Of a stretch of DNA of 64,000 nt, positions 9,385-17,633 are shown piece after piece. The notes under the pieces are model-generated. The model worked only from the letters and a program-made list of their open reading frames with translations. It did not search any database and had not been told where the DNA came from. The stretch is from CAVPGP01 sp963718065 (GTDB lineage Bacteria; Actinomycetota; Thermoleophilia; Gaiellales; Gaiellaceae), in contig CAVQYE010000006.1 in assembly GCA_963718065.1 (NCBI GenBank), positions 1-64,000 of the forward strand. Reading direction: 5' to 3'. The first letter of the stretch is position 1, and every line of letters starts with the position of its first letter. The translations under genes and the position numbers were made by a program.

Positions 9385-10880
9385 GCGGCCTCCCCTTCGT
9401 CGGTGACGAGGCCGTGCATCGCGCGCAGGAGCGACGCCTCGTCCGCGCCCGAGCCCGGCAGCTCGGCGGTGATGCGGCCGCCGTACAGGGTCACGACGCG
9501 GTCGGCGACGAACGGGAACTCGGCGAGCTCGCTCGAGAAGAAGAGGATCGCGGCGCCGTCGTCTGCGAGCCGGCGGAGCAGCGCGTAGATCTGGCGCTTC
9601 GTGCCGACGTCGATGCCCCGGGTCGGATCGAAGCAGAGCAGGGTCTGGAACCCCGACGCGAGCCAGCGGGCAATCGTCACCTTCTGCTGGTTGCCGCCGG
9701 AGAGCCGGCGCACCTGGCCCTGGGCGCGCGTGTCGATCTGCAGGTCGTCGATCGCCTGCCGGACCCGCCGCGTCTCGTCGCGCACGTTGATCGGCCCCCA
9801 GCGGCCGATGCGGTTGTAGCGCGGCGCCGCGATGTTCTCGCGGACGGGGCGCTGTGGCAGCAGGGCCTGCAGCCGGTCGGCCGGCACGAGCACGACCCCG
9901 GCGCGAATGGCGTCGTAGGGATGGCGTGCTCGCAGCCGCCCCCCCGCTGCGCGCACCTCGCCGCCGTCGGGCGTCCGCTCGCCCGCGAGCACCGCAAAGA
10001 GCTCGTCCTGCCCCTGCCCTTCGAGCGCCGCCACGCCGAGGATCTCGCCCGGAGCGACCGCAAACGAGACGTCCTCGATCTTGCCGACGCGCAGCGACTC
10101 GACCTCGAGGGCCGGACCGTCGCCGCTCGCGACGACCGCATGCGCGGGCACCGTGATCTTCTCCGCCTCGGCCGCGTGCTCCGCGCGGGCGACCTCGGGG
10201 CCGAGCATGTGCTCGACGATCGTCTCCTCCCCGCCTTCCTTCGGGACGATCGTCCCGACCGCGCCGCCGTCGCGGAGGATCGTGGCGCGGTCGCAGTTCT
10301 GGATCACCTCGGCGAGCCGGTGCGTGATGAAGAGGACCGAGCGGCCGCGGTCCCGCCAGTCGCGCATCACGGTGAAGACTCGCTCGGCGAGGTCCGACGG
10401 CAGGGCCGCCGTGATCTCGTCGAGCAGCAAGAGCTGCGGGTCCCGCGCGAGCGCGCGCGCGAGGTCGATCATCCGGAGCATCGGCAGCGGCAGGTCGCCC
10501 GCCGACTCCGTGAAGTCCACGTCGAGGTCCAGCTCGCGGAGCTTCGCCTGCACGGCGTCGACGGGCGTCGCGGTCAGGCGGAGGTTCTGCGCCACGGTCA
10601 GGTCGGGAACGAGCGCGGGATCCTGGAACACGGGCGCCAGGCCGATGCGCGCCGCGGCGGCCGGCGACGAGACCTTCACCTCGCGGCCGCCCACCGCGAT
10701 CGTGCCGCTGTCCGGACGGATCACCCCGGTGAGGAGCTTCACGAGCGTGCTCTTGCCGGCGCCGTTCGCCCCGAGCAGCGCGTGGACCTCCCCGGCCACC
10801 ACCTCGACGCTCGCAGAGCGGAGCGCCACGACCGGCCCGTAGCTCTTGGAGAGGTCGCGTGCTTCGAGGAGGAGGGTCAT
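9381..10880 (-). CDS. Sugar ABC transporter double ATPase (RbsA/MglA type)
   Basis: A 499-residue protein with two nucleotide-binding domains. Domain 1 has Walker A GANGAGKST (residues 37-45) and Walker B LLLLDEITAAL, but a degenerate signature (LPLPMLRMIDLARAL). Domain 2 has a degenerate Walker A region (ALEGQGQDELFA), a strong signature LSGGNQQKVTIARW and FDPTRGIDVG. Such asymmetric pairs are normal for carbohydrate-uptake class 2 (CUT2) ATPases. It powers the importer formed by the two permeases and the binding protein. Start ATG at 10880; a long hairpin lies between it and the binding-protein gene, a usual device for making binding protein in excess. Confidence 0.93.
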   Translation of the reverse strand: MTLLLEARDLSKSYGPVVALRSASVEVVAGEVHALLGANGAGKSTLVKLLTGVIRPDSGTIAVGGREVKVSSPAAAARIGLAPVFQDPALVPDLTVAQNLRLTATPVDAVQAKLRELDLDVDFTESAGDLPLPMLRMIDLARALARDPQLLLLDEITAALPSDLAERVFTVMRDWRDRGRSVLFITHRLAEVIQNCDRATILRDGGAVGTIVPKEGGEETIVEHMLGPEVARAEHAAEAEKITVPAHAVVASGDGPALEVESLRVGKIEDVSFAVAPGEILGVAALEGQGQDELFAVLAGERTPDGGEVRAAGGRLRARHPYDAIRAGVVLVPADRLQALLPQRPVRENIAAPRYNRIGRWGPINVRDETRRVRQAIDDLQIDTRAQGQVRRLSGGNQQKVTIARWLASGFQTLLCFDPTRGIDVGTKRQIYALLRRLADDGAAILFFSSELAEFPFVADRVVTLYGGRITAELPGSGADEASLLRAMHGLVTDEGEAA

Positions 10881-10891
10881 CGAAGAAAGGC

Positions 10892-10922
10892 GGAGGAGAG
10901 GGCGGGATGCACCCTCTCCTCC
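10892..10922 (-). terminator. Perfect 11-bp intercistronic hairpin
   Basis: GGAGGAGAGGG pairs fully with CCCTCTCCTCC across a 9-base loop. It lies between the binding-protein stop and the ATPase start and lacks a clear U-tract. It probably protects the upstream mRNA or attenuates downstream transcription, raising binding protein over transporter. Confidence 0.6.
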
Positions 10923-10934
10923 AGTCGACGAGGG

Positions 10935-11981
10935 TTACGGCCCCTTGCAGCTCGTGAGCTGAGCGGTCGTATACGTCGTCCACGGCTTGATCTGCAGCCG
11001 TGCGCTGTACGTCGGCGCCCGCTTGGCCGAGTAGTTGGCCAGGATGGTCTTGGAAGAGGTCTTCCAGTCCCACACCTGCGGCGTCAGCTTGACCCACTTG
11101 GCGACCGAGCCGCCGGAGAGAAGCTTGATCGCCACGGCGGCACCCGCGCCGCCGATCGTCGCCGGATTGGTGACCGCTGCACCCTGGAACTTCGGGTACA
11201 GGACCTTGAGCTGCTTGAGGAACTCGTTGTTGTCAGCGCCCACCACCGGGACGTAGGGCTTCCCGGCCGTCTTGAAGGCGTTGACGACGGTGTAGTCGAT
11301 GCCGGACGTCCAGACGCCGTCGACCTGCACGCCGGAGTTGAGGATGTCGAGCATCTGCTTGCCGCCCGGTGCGAACGACCAGCCCGTGAACGTCTGCTTC
11401 ACGACCTTGATCCCCGGGTACTTCTTCAGTGCCTGATTGAAGCCCGTGTGGCGGTCGGTGTCGGCCGGGACGCCGGCGATGCCGCGCATCTCGACGACGT
11501 TGCCCTTGCCACCGATCTTCTTGAAGAGCCACTCGGCCCCGAGCCGTCCGTACGCCACCTGGTCGTTCGTGACGCTGTACGCCTGGGGCGCCGTCACCCG
11601 CTGGTCGACCGAGACGATCTTGACGCCGCGAGCCGCTGCCTGCGAGATGACGCCGTTCAGCGCCGTGGCGCTCGACGGGTTGATGATGATCGCGTTCGCG
11701 CCGGCGGAGATCAGGTTGCGGATGTCCGCCGCCTGCTCTGCCGGACCGCCGTTGCGGTTCGCGACGACGACCTTGCTGACCTTGCCGCTCGCAGCCGCTT
11801 GGGCCTTGACCGCGCAGATCATCTCCTCACGCCAGCCGTTGCCGACCAGGGTGTTGGAGACGCCGAGCACGTACGCCGCCTGCGGCTTCGCCGACGCCGT
11901 GACGGCCATCGCCGTCACCGCGACGGTTGCGATGCCGACGGCGACCAAGAGCCACCGGACACCGTTCCGGGGAAATTTCAT
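10935..11981 (-). CDS. Periplasmic-type sugar-binding protein of the ABC importer (RbsB-like)
   Basis: A 348-residue secreted protein. Residues 1 to about 32 form a signal peptide (MKFPRNGVRWLLVAVGIA, ending TASA). The mature part begins with LGVSNTLVGNGWREEM and contains ISAGANAIIINPSSATALNG and VVGADNN, typical of the type I sugar-binding fold (Peripla_BP_4). There is no lipobox Cys, so in a monoderm it would be held by the transporter or released. It is the first component of the transporter genes after the SIS gene, with a 76-bp gap that may hold its own control site. The ligand is unknown. Confidence 0.9.
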   Translation of the reverse strand: MKFPRNGVRWLLVAVGIATVAVTAMAVTASAKPQAAYVLGVSNTLVGNGWREEMICAVKAQAAASGKVSKVVVANRNGGPAEQAADIRNLISAGANAIIINPSSATALNGVISQAAARGVKIVSVDQRVTAPQAYSVTNDQVAYGRLGAEWLFKKIGGKGNVVEMRGIAGVPADTDRHTGFNQALKKYPGIKVVKQTFTGWSFAPGGKQMLDILNSGVQVDGVWTSGIDYTVVNAFKTAGKPYVPVVGADNNEFLKQLKVLYPKFQGAAVTNPATIGGAGAAVAIKLLSGGSVAKWVKLTPQVWDWKTSSKTILANYSAKRAPTYSARLQIKPWTTYTTAQLTSCKGP

Positions 11982-12001
11982 TCACTGCCTCCTGAGGGAT
12001 G

Positions 12002-12015
12002 GGAACACGTTTTCC
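12002..12015. promoter_or_regulatory. LacI-like palindrome upstream of the binding-protein gene
   Basis: GGAACACGTTTTCC is an inverted repeat with one mismatched pair around a central ACGT. It lies about 20 bp before the binding-protein start, between the SIS and binding-protein genes. LacI-family operators often have a central CG in such palindromes. No LacI gene is in the window. Confidence 0.35.
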
Positions 12016-12057
12016 TGGTTTGAGAAGATATGCGTTCGGCCTCCTTTCGACTAGGTC

Positions 12058-12849
12058 TCACGGGCCTTGCGAACCGCGCAGCGCCCGGGACGTCCGCCTC
12101 GCGTACTCCGCGTACGCCTCGTCGAACAACCTGCTCGACGCCTCCTTGCCGACGACCGCCGCGCTCGTGAGCACCGGGGGCATCGCCCCGCGCTCGACCA
12201 AGAGCGCCGCCGTCCGGACCTTGATCTCGTTCACGAGCGCGACCGCCGCCAGCGTCGAGCCCGGGCCGACAGGCGTCTCGAGCCCGTCGATCGCGACCAT
12301 CGCATCCGCCGGCGGCGTGCAGAGATCGAGGACGACATCGGCGTGGTCGAGCAGGCGCGTTCCCGACGAGTGAAGTGAGTCGTCTGCGTGCGACTGCGCG
12401 ACCGACGTGACCGCGATCACCGACAGCCCGCGCCGCTGCGCTCCCATCGCCATCTCGATCGGCACCGCGGTGCGACCGCTCGCACTGAAGACCATCATCA
12501 CGTCGACGGGGCGCAGCTCGAAGTTGGCGAGGATCGTCTCGGCAAGGCCCTCGGTGCGCTCGATGAACATCGCCTGCCGCTGGCCGTTCGCGCCGACGAC
12601 CTGCGTGTGGAACGTCATCGAGAGCTCGACGATCGGATGGAAGCCGGGATACGAGCCGTAGCGCGGGAACATCTCCTCGACGGGGATCCGCGAGTGCCCG
12701 GTGCCGAAGAGGTGCACGAGGCCGTCGGCGGCGATCGCCTCGGCGCACAGGACGCTCGCGCGACCGATCGCCTCGTCCTGCGTGGCCTCGATCCGCTCGA
12801 GCAGCGCCCGCGCAGAGTCGAGCCAGCTGCCGGTCGCCACGGGCGTCAT
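12058..12849 (-). CDS. SIS-domain phosphosugar-binding protein
   Basis: A 263-residue protein with the sugar-isomerase fold: GLVHLFGTGHSRIPVEEMFP, then VMMVFSASGRTAVPIEMAMG, the typical phosphosugar-binding serine loop. It resembles the COG4821 group of uncharacterised SIS proteins often found next to sugar ABC transporters and Gfo/Idh enzymes. It may isomerise or bind a phosphorylated amino- or keto-sugar. Start ATG at 12849 overlaps the oxidoreductase stop by 4 bp, so it is the second gene of the operon. Confidence 0.85.
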   Translation of the reverse strand: MTPVATGSWLDSARALLERIEATQDEAIGRASVLCAEAIAADGLVHLFGTGHSRIPVEEMFPRYGSYPGFHPIVELSMTFHTQVVGANGQRQAMFIERTEGLAETILANFELRPVDVMMVFSASGRTAVPIEMAMGAQRRGLSVIAVTSVAQSHADDSLHSSGTRLLDHADVVLDLCTPPADAMVAIDGLETPVGPGSTLAAVALVNEIKVRTAALLVERGAMPPVLTSAAVVGKEASSRLFDEAYAEYARRTSRALRGSQGP

Positions 12850-14072
12850 CCCGCGGTCACGCGGTCCTCGAAGGCGCCGCTGTCGGGATCCTTGAGGATC
12901 AGCTTCAGCCGCCCGTCCGGCAGCTTCTCCTCCTTGATCACGACGAGCCCGTCGTGGCGCCGCTCCTCCCGGCTGATCGGCTCAGCGACGCCGCCGCGCC
13001 ATTCGAGCTCGACGGTCTCCCAGCGGTTCGACTTCGCGGACCGGTAGGCGGCGTCGATGACGGCGTTGACGACGTAGCCGTCGTAGAAGGTCTCACGCGG
13101 CTCGCGGCCGGCGTCCAGTGAGTCGAACATGTCGGTGAACATGTCGACGTAGCCGAGCTCGGACACCTCGTCGCCGACGGGGAAGAGCCAGCCGCTCGCG
13201 GTCTCCGCCTTCTCGGCGACGTAGTCGCCGGTGCCGCCGGAAGTGAACATCTCGAAGCCGGTGCGCAGGAAGTGGTTCAGCCAGATCGTCCCCTCGGTGC
13301 CCATCACCTCGTCGCGCAGGTCCATGCCACCGCGGAACGTCCAGCTGACCTCGAACTGGCCGAGCGCGCCGGACTCGAACCGGATCAGCGCGACAGCGTT
13401 GTCCTCGGCCTCGATCGGATGGACGAGCGTGTCGGCGTGGCACATCACCTCGAGCGGGCGGTTCCCCTTGCCGGCGAAGCTCCGGATGATCTCGATGCAG
13501 TGGCAGCCGAGGTCGACGATCGGCCCGCCGCCGGCCTGCTCCGCGTCCCAGAACCAGGCGCTGTGCGGGCCGGGGTGCGTCTCGCGGCTGCGCACCCACG
13601 TGACCTTGCCGATCGCGCCCTCCTCGACCGAGCGGATCGCCTTCAGCGTCTTCGGCGTGTAGCAGAGGTCTTCCAGGTAGCCGGCGAAGACGCCGTGCTG
13701 CTCGACGAGGTCGAGGATCCGCTTCGCCTCGTCGGCCGTCCGGCCGAGCGGCTTCGTGCAGAGGATCGCCTTGCCGGCCTCCGCGGCGATCCGCACCGCT
13801 TCCTCGTGGAGCGCATTCGGGAGGCCGATGACGACGGTGTCCGTGGCCGGGTGCCGGATCGCCTCCTCGAGGCTCGTGCTCCACTCCGGCACGTCGTGCT
13901 CGGCGGCGAACGCACGCGCCCGCTCTTCGCTCCGCGAGTAGATGACGCCGACGCGGTCGCGGTTGCGCTGCCCGTGCAGGCACATCGTGTAGAAGCTGCC
14001 GATCAGCCCGGTGCCGAGCATGGTGACGGCGTGGCCCGTCGGCTGGTCCGTGGCGGCCTGCGGATTGGCCAT
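12846..14072 (-). CDS. Gfo/Idh/MocA-family oxidoreductase
   Basis: A 408-residue NAD(P)-dependent sugar or inositol dehydrogenase. The N-terminal Rossmann domain starts at TMLGTGLIGSFY, and the family's catalytic Lys lies in AILCTKPLGRTADEAK (usual EKPxA/GxxxxE). The usual catalytic His region is IVDLGCHCIEIIRSF. The C-terminal part has a GFO_IDH_MocA_C-type sheet (VALIRFESGALGQFEVSW) and about 60 further residues ending in a charged tail. Start ATG at 14072. It is the first gene of the uptake operon, directly downstream of the operator-rich 14073-14280 region. It probably oxidises the imported sugar at a ring carbon. Confidence 0.9.
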   Translation of the reverse strand: MANPQAATDQPTGHAVTMLGTGLIGSFYTMCLHGQRNRDRVGVIYSRSEERARAFAAEHDVPEWSTSLEEAIRHPATDTVVIGLPNALHEEAVRIAAEAGKAILCTKPLGRTADEAKRILDLVEQHGVFAGYLEDLCYTPKTLKAIRSVEEGAIGKVTWVRSRETHPGPHSAWFWDAEQAGGGPIVDLGCHCIEIIRSFAGKGNRPLEVMCHADTLVHPIEAEDNAVALIRFESGALGQFEVSWTFRGGMDLRDEVMGTEGTIWLNHFLRTGFEMFTSGGTGDYVAEKAETASGWLFPVGDEVSELGYVDMFTDMFDSLDAGREPRETFYDGYVVNAVIDAAYRSAKSNRWETVELEWRGGVAEPISREERRHDGLVVIKEEKLPDGRLKLILKDPDSGAFEDRVTAG

Positions 14073-14096
14073 CGTCGGGCGCGCTCCTCTCCAAAG

Positions 14097-14112
14097 GTCT
14101 AAACGTCTAGAC
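14097..14112. promoter_or_regulatory. 16-base palindromic operator candidate
   Basis: GTCTAAACGTCTAGAC has inverted TCTA/TAGA half sites and lies 25 bp upstream of the oxidoreductase start. GTCTAGAC-type sites are used by GntR-family regulators in actinobacteria. The regulator is not identified; the neighbouring SorC-type gene is one candidate. Confidence 0.45.
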
Positions 14113-14156
14113 AGGTGACGCTACATGGGCGCGGAGCGGCGCGTCAAGCCTTCGCC

Positions 14157-14268
14157 GTACCTGGTCGGGTACCAGGTACAAATCGCCCCCGCGGGCGAAC
14201 ATGACCCGCCTTGAGCAGGCATTTAGCGTTCCAACACCACATTTCGTACCAGGTACGGGACCAGGTAC
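14157..14268. repeat. Four GTACC(A/T)GGT operator-like repeats
   Basis: GTACCTGGT (14157-14165) and GTACCAGGTAC (14169-14179) form a close inverted pair. GTACCAGGTAC (14246-14256) and ACCAGGTAC (14260-14268) follow about 70 bp later. The region 14073-14280 has no gene; it separates the aldolase stop from the oxidoreductase start, so these are probably binding sites of the uptake operon's regulator. Confidence 0.5.
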
Positions 14269-14280
14269 GTTCTGCCCCGC

Positions 14281-14874
14281 CTAGGCCGTGTGCACCGCCT
14301 CGACGAGGCGCCGAGCCTCGCCCTCCACGTCGCCGGCGGCGGTGAGCGAAGAGCCCACGCCCACCGCGGCGGCTCCGGCGGCGAGGTACTCCTCGGCGCT
14401 CTTGGCGGTGACGCCGCCGGTGACCATCAGTGGAACGTCCGCCAGCGGGGCGAGCAGCTCACGCACATAGCGCGGGCCGCCGAGGCTCCCTGGGAAGACC
14501 TTCACCATCGCGGCGCCCGCCTGCCACGCCGTCTCGACCTCCGTCGGCGTCAGCGTGCCGGGGATCGCCGGCACGCCGAGCTCGACGCAGCGCGCGACCA
14601 CCGCAGGCACGAACGCCGGACCGACGCACGCCTCCGCGCCCGCTTCGACTGCCTCGTCCACCTGCTCCACGCGGCGCACGGTTCCCGCGAGCACCGTCAC
14701 GTCGCCGCGCGCCCGCGCCCGCGCGATCGCGCCCAGCGCGTCCCGCGAGTCGAGCGTCACCTCGACGACTCGGATGCCGCCGGCGACGAGCAACTCGACT
14801 ACCCGGTCGACCTCGTCGACGTCGCGCAGCACCGCGACGAGACGCTCAGCCCGGATGCGCTCGATCGCCGACAT
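14281..14874 (-). CDS. eda: KDPG/KHG-type aldolase
   Basis: A 197-residue class I aldolase. Family landmarks are RLVAVLRDVD at the start, GIRVVEVTLDS (catalytic Glu), EACVGPAFVP, and MVKVFPGSLGG with the Schiff-base Lys. MVTGGVTAKSAEEYLAAGA forms the phosphate loop. The enzyme cleaves 2-keto-3-deoxy-6-phosphogluconate or a related keto-deoxy acid to pyruvate and an aldehyde. Start ATG at 14874 lies inside the 3' end of the FAD oxidoreductase gene (29-bp overlap), so the two are coupled. Its position in a sugar locus fits the last step of an Entner-Doudoroff-like route; the exact substrate is open. Confidence 0.88.
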   Translation of the reverse strand: MSAIERIRAERLVAVLRDVDEVDRVVELLVAGGIRVVEVTLDSRDALGAIARARARGDVTVLAGTVRRVEQVDEAVEAGAEACVGPAFVPAVVARCVELGVPAIPGTLTPTEVETAWQAGAAMVKVFPGSLGGPRYVRELLAPLADVPLMVTGGVTAKSAEEYLAAGAAAVGVGSSLTAAGDVEGEARRLVEAVHTA

Positions 14875-16144
14875 CGGCCCCATCCTCCACCAACCGCGCC
14901 CGCAGCGTCTCCGCAGCGAGGGCACGCGGCTCGACGTCCTCTGCGATCGACAGCGCCGCAGCCGTGCCCGCGGCCTGCCCCATCGCCATGCACGTCGCCA
15001 TCGAGCGGGCCGACGCATGCGCGTCGTGCGTCGCCGAGAAGCACCGGCCGGCGACGAGCAGGCCATCGACTTCCCGCGGCAGGAGACAGCGATACGGGAT
15101 CCCGTACGCGGCGCCGTCCTCGAGGTACACCCAGCGCGTGTCCGAGCCGGCGTGATGATCCTCGATCGGGGCGCCGCAGAGCGCGATCTGATCCGGGAAC
15201 TGCGCCGCGCGGAGGACTTCGTCCGCGGTGAGCACATGCTCGCCGATGATCCGGCGGCTCTCGCGGACGCCGATCGCCGGGCTCGTCGAGACGAGGACCG
15301 CCGCCTCGTAGCCGGGGACGTTCTCGCGCAGGAAGCGAAAGTACTCATGGCATTGCCGCCGGCCCTCGATCTCCGCGCGGGTCAACTGCTCCGGATCCGT
15401 CGCGTCGACGTTCCGCATCCGCGTCATCAGCGCCATCATCACGCCGGCCTGCGGTGTGCGGTGCACGGAGCCTTCGATGCGCGGCAGCTCGTACCGGCCC
15501 GACTCGCTCGCCTCGCGCATCAGCGCCCAGAGCTCCGCCTTCGGCACCGCCTCCGCCCGCTCCACGTCGACGTTCGCGAGCCGAAACACGGTCGACAGGC
15601 TCTGCACGCCCTCGCCCGGCGGCTCGTACGGCGCGCCGGCGAGGTGACAGACGTCCGCGTCTCCCGACGCGTCGACGACCCGCTGCGCACGCACGACCCG
15701 CTCGCCGCCTTTCGTCCAGATCCGGACTGCGGCGATGCCGCCGTCCTCGACGTCGACGCCGTGCACGAACGAGTGCAGCAGCACGTCGGCTCCTGCGCCG
15801 AGCACGAGCGACTCCCAGACCCGCTTCAGCGTCTCCGGGTCGTAGGTGACGCCGGTGCCCGCGCCGTACGTGTTCGGGCGCTCGAAGGCGGCGCCCTCCG
15901 CCTTCAGCGCGGCGACCACCTCGTCGGCGATACCGGCCACCACCTTGCGCGGCCGCTCCCCCGGCGTGAAGAAGGCGTAGAACGTGTCGAGCACCGCGGT
16001 GGAGGTGCCGCCGAGGAAGCCGAGCCGGTCGACCAGCAGCGTGCGTGCACCGGTGCGCGCGGCCGCGATCGCTGCAGTCGAGCCCGCCGATCCCGCCCCG
16101 ACGACGAGCACGTCCACGCTGCGCTCGATTGACGTGCTGCTCAT
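14846..16144 (-). CDS. FAD-dependent oxidoreductase (FAD_oxidored family)
   Basis: A protein of about 432 residues with the N-terminal dinucleotide motif VLVVGAGSAGSTAAIAAAR and the second FAD segment RVVDASGDADVCHLAGAP. The C-terminal FAD-closing segment is GLLVAGRCFSATHDAHASAR. It resembles the PF12831 group of flavoproteins often found with carbohydrate genes and of mostly unknown substrate. I chose the ATG at 16144 (MSSTSIER), not the upstream ATG at 16180, because the latter would run through the divergent regulator's start. Only 20 bp separate it from that start. It is probably an oxidative step of the sugar route. Confidence 0.82.
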   Translation of the reverse strand: MSSTSIERSVDVLVVGAGSAGSTAAIAAARTGARTLLVDRLGFLGGTSTAVLDTFYAFFTPGERPRKVVAGIADEVVAALKAEGAAFERPNTYGAGTGVTYDPETLKRVWESLVLGAGADVLLHSFVHGVDVEDGGIAAVRIWTKGGERVVRAQRVVDASGDADVCHLAGAPYEPPGEGVQSLSTVFRLANVDVERAEAVPKAELWALMREASESGRYELPRIEGSVHRTPQAGVMMALMTRMRNVDATDPEQLTRAEIEGRRQCHEYFRFLRENVPGYEAAVLVSTSPAIGVRESRRIIGEHVLTADEVLRAAQFPDQIALCGAPIEDHHAGSDTRWVYLEDGAAYGIPYRCLLPREVDGLLVAGRCFSATHDAHASARSMATCMAMGQAAGTAAALSIAEDVEPRALAAETLRARLVEDGADVGDRAHPG

Positions 16145-16167
16145 TTGTGCGATGTTATGCACATATG
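16142..16167. promoter_or_regulatory. Palindrome spanning both divergent start codons
   Basis: The arms TTTGTGC and GCACATA flank GATGTTAT. The symmetry extends to the two start codons themselves (CAT on the left, ATG on the right). This is the whole intergenic region between the FAD oxidoreductase and the SorC-type regulator. A protein bound here would cover both starts, which suggests autoregulation. Confidence 0.5.
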
Positions 16168-16977
16168 AGCAAGGCGGCAATGGCCGAGGTGGCGCGGCTC
16201 TACTACGTCCGGGACCTGACGCAGCAGGAGATCGCGAAGCGGCTCGGCGTCTCCCGCTTCAAGGTCCTCCGCCTTCTCGAGCAGGCGCGGTCCGAGGGCG
16301 TCGTCCGCTTCGAGATCGACGAGCCGGTGCCGGTCCTCGACGACCTTTCGGCCGAGCTGGAGCAACGGTACGGGCTCGACACGGCGACCGTCGTCGAGGA
16401 CGACGTCGCGAGCGCAGCCGCACACCTCCTCCCCAGCCTGCTCCGGCCGCACGACGTGCTCGGCGTCGCCTGGGGATCGACATTGCAGCTGGTCGTCGAG
16501 CGGCTGCCCATGCTCGCCACCGGAACGCCGGTCGTCCAGATCTGCGGCGCGATCGCCGGGCTCGAGCCGGGCACGGGCCCGACGGAGCTCGCCGCGCGCT
16601 TTGCCGAGCGCACGCGGGGGCCGTTCTTCCCGCTACCCGCCCCGGCGCTCGCGAGCCGCCGCGCCCGCGACGAGCTGCTGGCGAACGACGCCGTCAAGCC
16701 CACCGTGAGGATGTTCGCCAGCGTCACCCTTGCGCTCGTCGGCATCGGCGTCCGGCCGAACGGCGGCCACGTGCTCGTCCACGTCTTCGGCGACGACGGC
16801 CGCCTCCGCAAGCCCGAGCTCTCAGTCGCGATGTCGATCGAGCAGCTCCGCCGCGCGCGGACGATCGCGATCGCCGGCGGCTCGGCCAAGCGTTCGGCCG
16901 TGCGCGGAGCGCTCCAGACGGGACTGCTCAAGGGCATCGTCACCGACGAGGCCTGCGCGAGGTACGCGCTGCGATGA
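16165..16977 (+). CDS. SorC/DeoR-type sugar-binding transcriptional regulator
   Basis: A 270-residue protein. The N-terminal helix-turn-helix is LTQQEIAKRLGVSRFKVLRL, typical of SorC regulators. A sugar-phosphate-binding domain follows (VLGVAWGSTLQLVVERL, then RTIAIAGGSAKRSAVRGAL with LLKGIVTDE). SorC proteins are usually about 315 residues; a central stretch that normally reads GAVGDI...FFD is absent after ALVGIGV, so this is a short or internally deleted variant. Start ATG at 16165; the longer upstream frame would overlap the divergent gene. It probably senses a phosphorylated intermediate and controls both divergent operons. Confidence 0.88.
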   Translation: MSKAAMAEVARLYYVRDLTQQEIAKRLGVSRFKVLRLLEQARSEGVVRFEIDEPVPVLDDLSAELEQRYGLDTATVVEDDVASAAAHLLPSLLRPHDVLGVAWGSTLQLVVERLPMLATGTPVVQICGAIAGLEPGTGPTELAARFAERTRGPFFPLPAPALASRRARDELLANDAVKPTVRMFASVTLALVGIGVRPNGGHVLVHVFGDDGRLRKPELSVAMSIEQLRRARTIAIAGGSAKRSAVRGALQTGLLKGIVTDEACARYALR

Positions 16978-17633
16978 AGACCGCTGTCGTCACCGGCTCC
17001 GCGGGCGGCATCGGTACCGCTGCGGTCGTCGCGTTCGAGGAGGCCGGCTTCACCGTCACGGGGATCGAGGCCGACGACGACGCCACGGCGATCTTCGGCG
17101 GGCTCGAGCGGCTCGACGCTCTCTACTGCGCCCACGGGATCAGCGGCCGGCGCTTCGGCGACGGTCCGGTCGACGTCTGCACCGATGAGGGTTGGGCCAC
17201 CGTCCTCGACGCCAACCTGACGAGCGTCTTCCGGTACTGCCGCGCCGCGATCCCGCTGCTGCGGGCTGCCGGCGGCGGAGCGATCGTGACGACATCGTCG
17301 GCGCTCGGGCTCGTCGGCGGCGACGAGGATTTCGCGACACACGCGTACGCCGCCAGCAAGGGCGCGCTGATCTCGCTGACGCGCGCGATGGCGACGACCT
17401 ACGCGGGCGACGGCATCCGCTGCAACGTCGTCTGCCCCGGCCTGATCGAGACGCCGATGAGCCGGCGCGTGCAGGAGGACGCTCGCATCCGCGGACGCCT
17501 GCGGGAGCTGGTTCCGCTCACCGGTGACCTGGGCCGGCCGGAGGACGTCGCCGCCGCAGCCGTGTACCTCGCGACGGCTCCGTTCGTCACCGGCGCGGTG
17601 CTGACCGTCGACGGCGGCTGGACCGCCCGTTGA
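16974..17633 (+). CDS. Short-chain dehydrogenase/reductase (SDR)
   Basis: A 219-residue classical SDR. The cofactor loop is TGSAGGIG (residues 8-15). The active site is the Ser in IVTTSSALGLVGG followed by YAASKG with the catalytic Tyr and Lys. The closing segments CNVVCPGLIETPM and GAVLTVDGGW are typical. It is slightly short because the region after strand 2 is compact. ATG overlaps the regulator stop by 4 bp, and its own stop overlaps the kinase start. It probably interconverts a sugar hydroxyl and a ketone in the local pathway. Confidence 0.9.
   Translation: MKTAVVTGSAGGIGTAAVVAFEEAGFTVTGIEADDDATAIFGGLERLDALYCAHGISGRRFGDGPVDVCTDEGWATVLDANLTSVFRYCRAAIPLLRAAGGGAIVTTSSALGLVGGDEDFATHAYAASKGALISLTRAMATTYAGDGIRCNVVCPGLIETPMSRRVQEDARIRGRLRELVPLTGDLGRPEDVAAAAVYLATAPFVTGAVLTVDGGWTAR

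Noticed and set aside
9414..12023. 869-codon rightward frame across the ATPase and binding-protein genes
   Set aside because: Low-complexity Arg/Glu/Leu/Asp translation opposite well-supported genes; no motif.
14281..15348. 355-codon minus-strand frame starting inside the FAD oxidoreductase
   Set aside because: Only its last 197 codons (from 14874) are the aldolase; the rest is a shadow of the FAD oxidoreductase gene.
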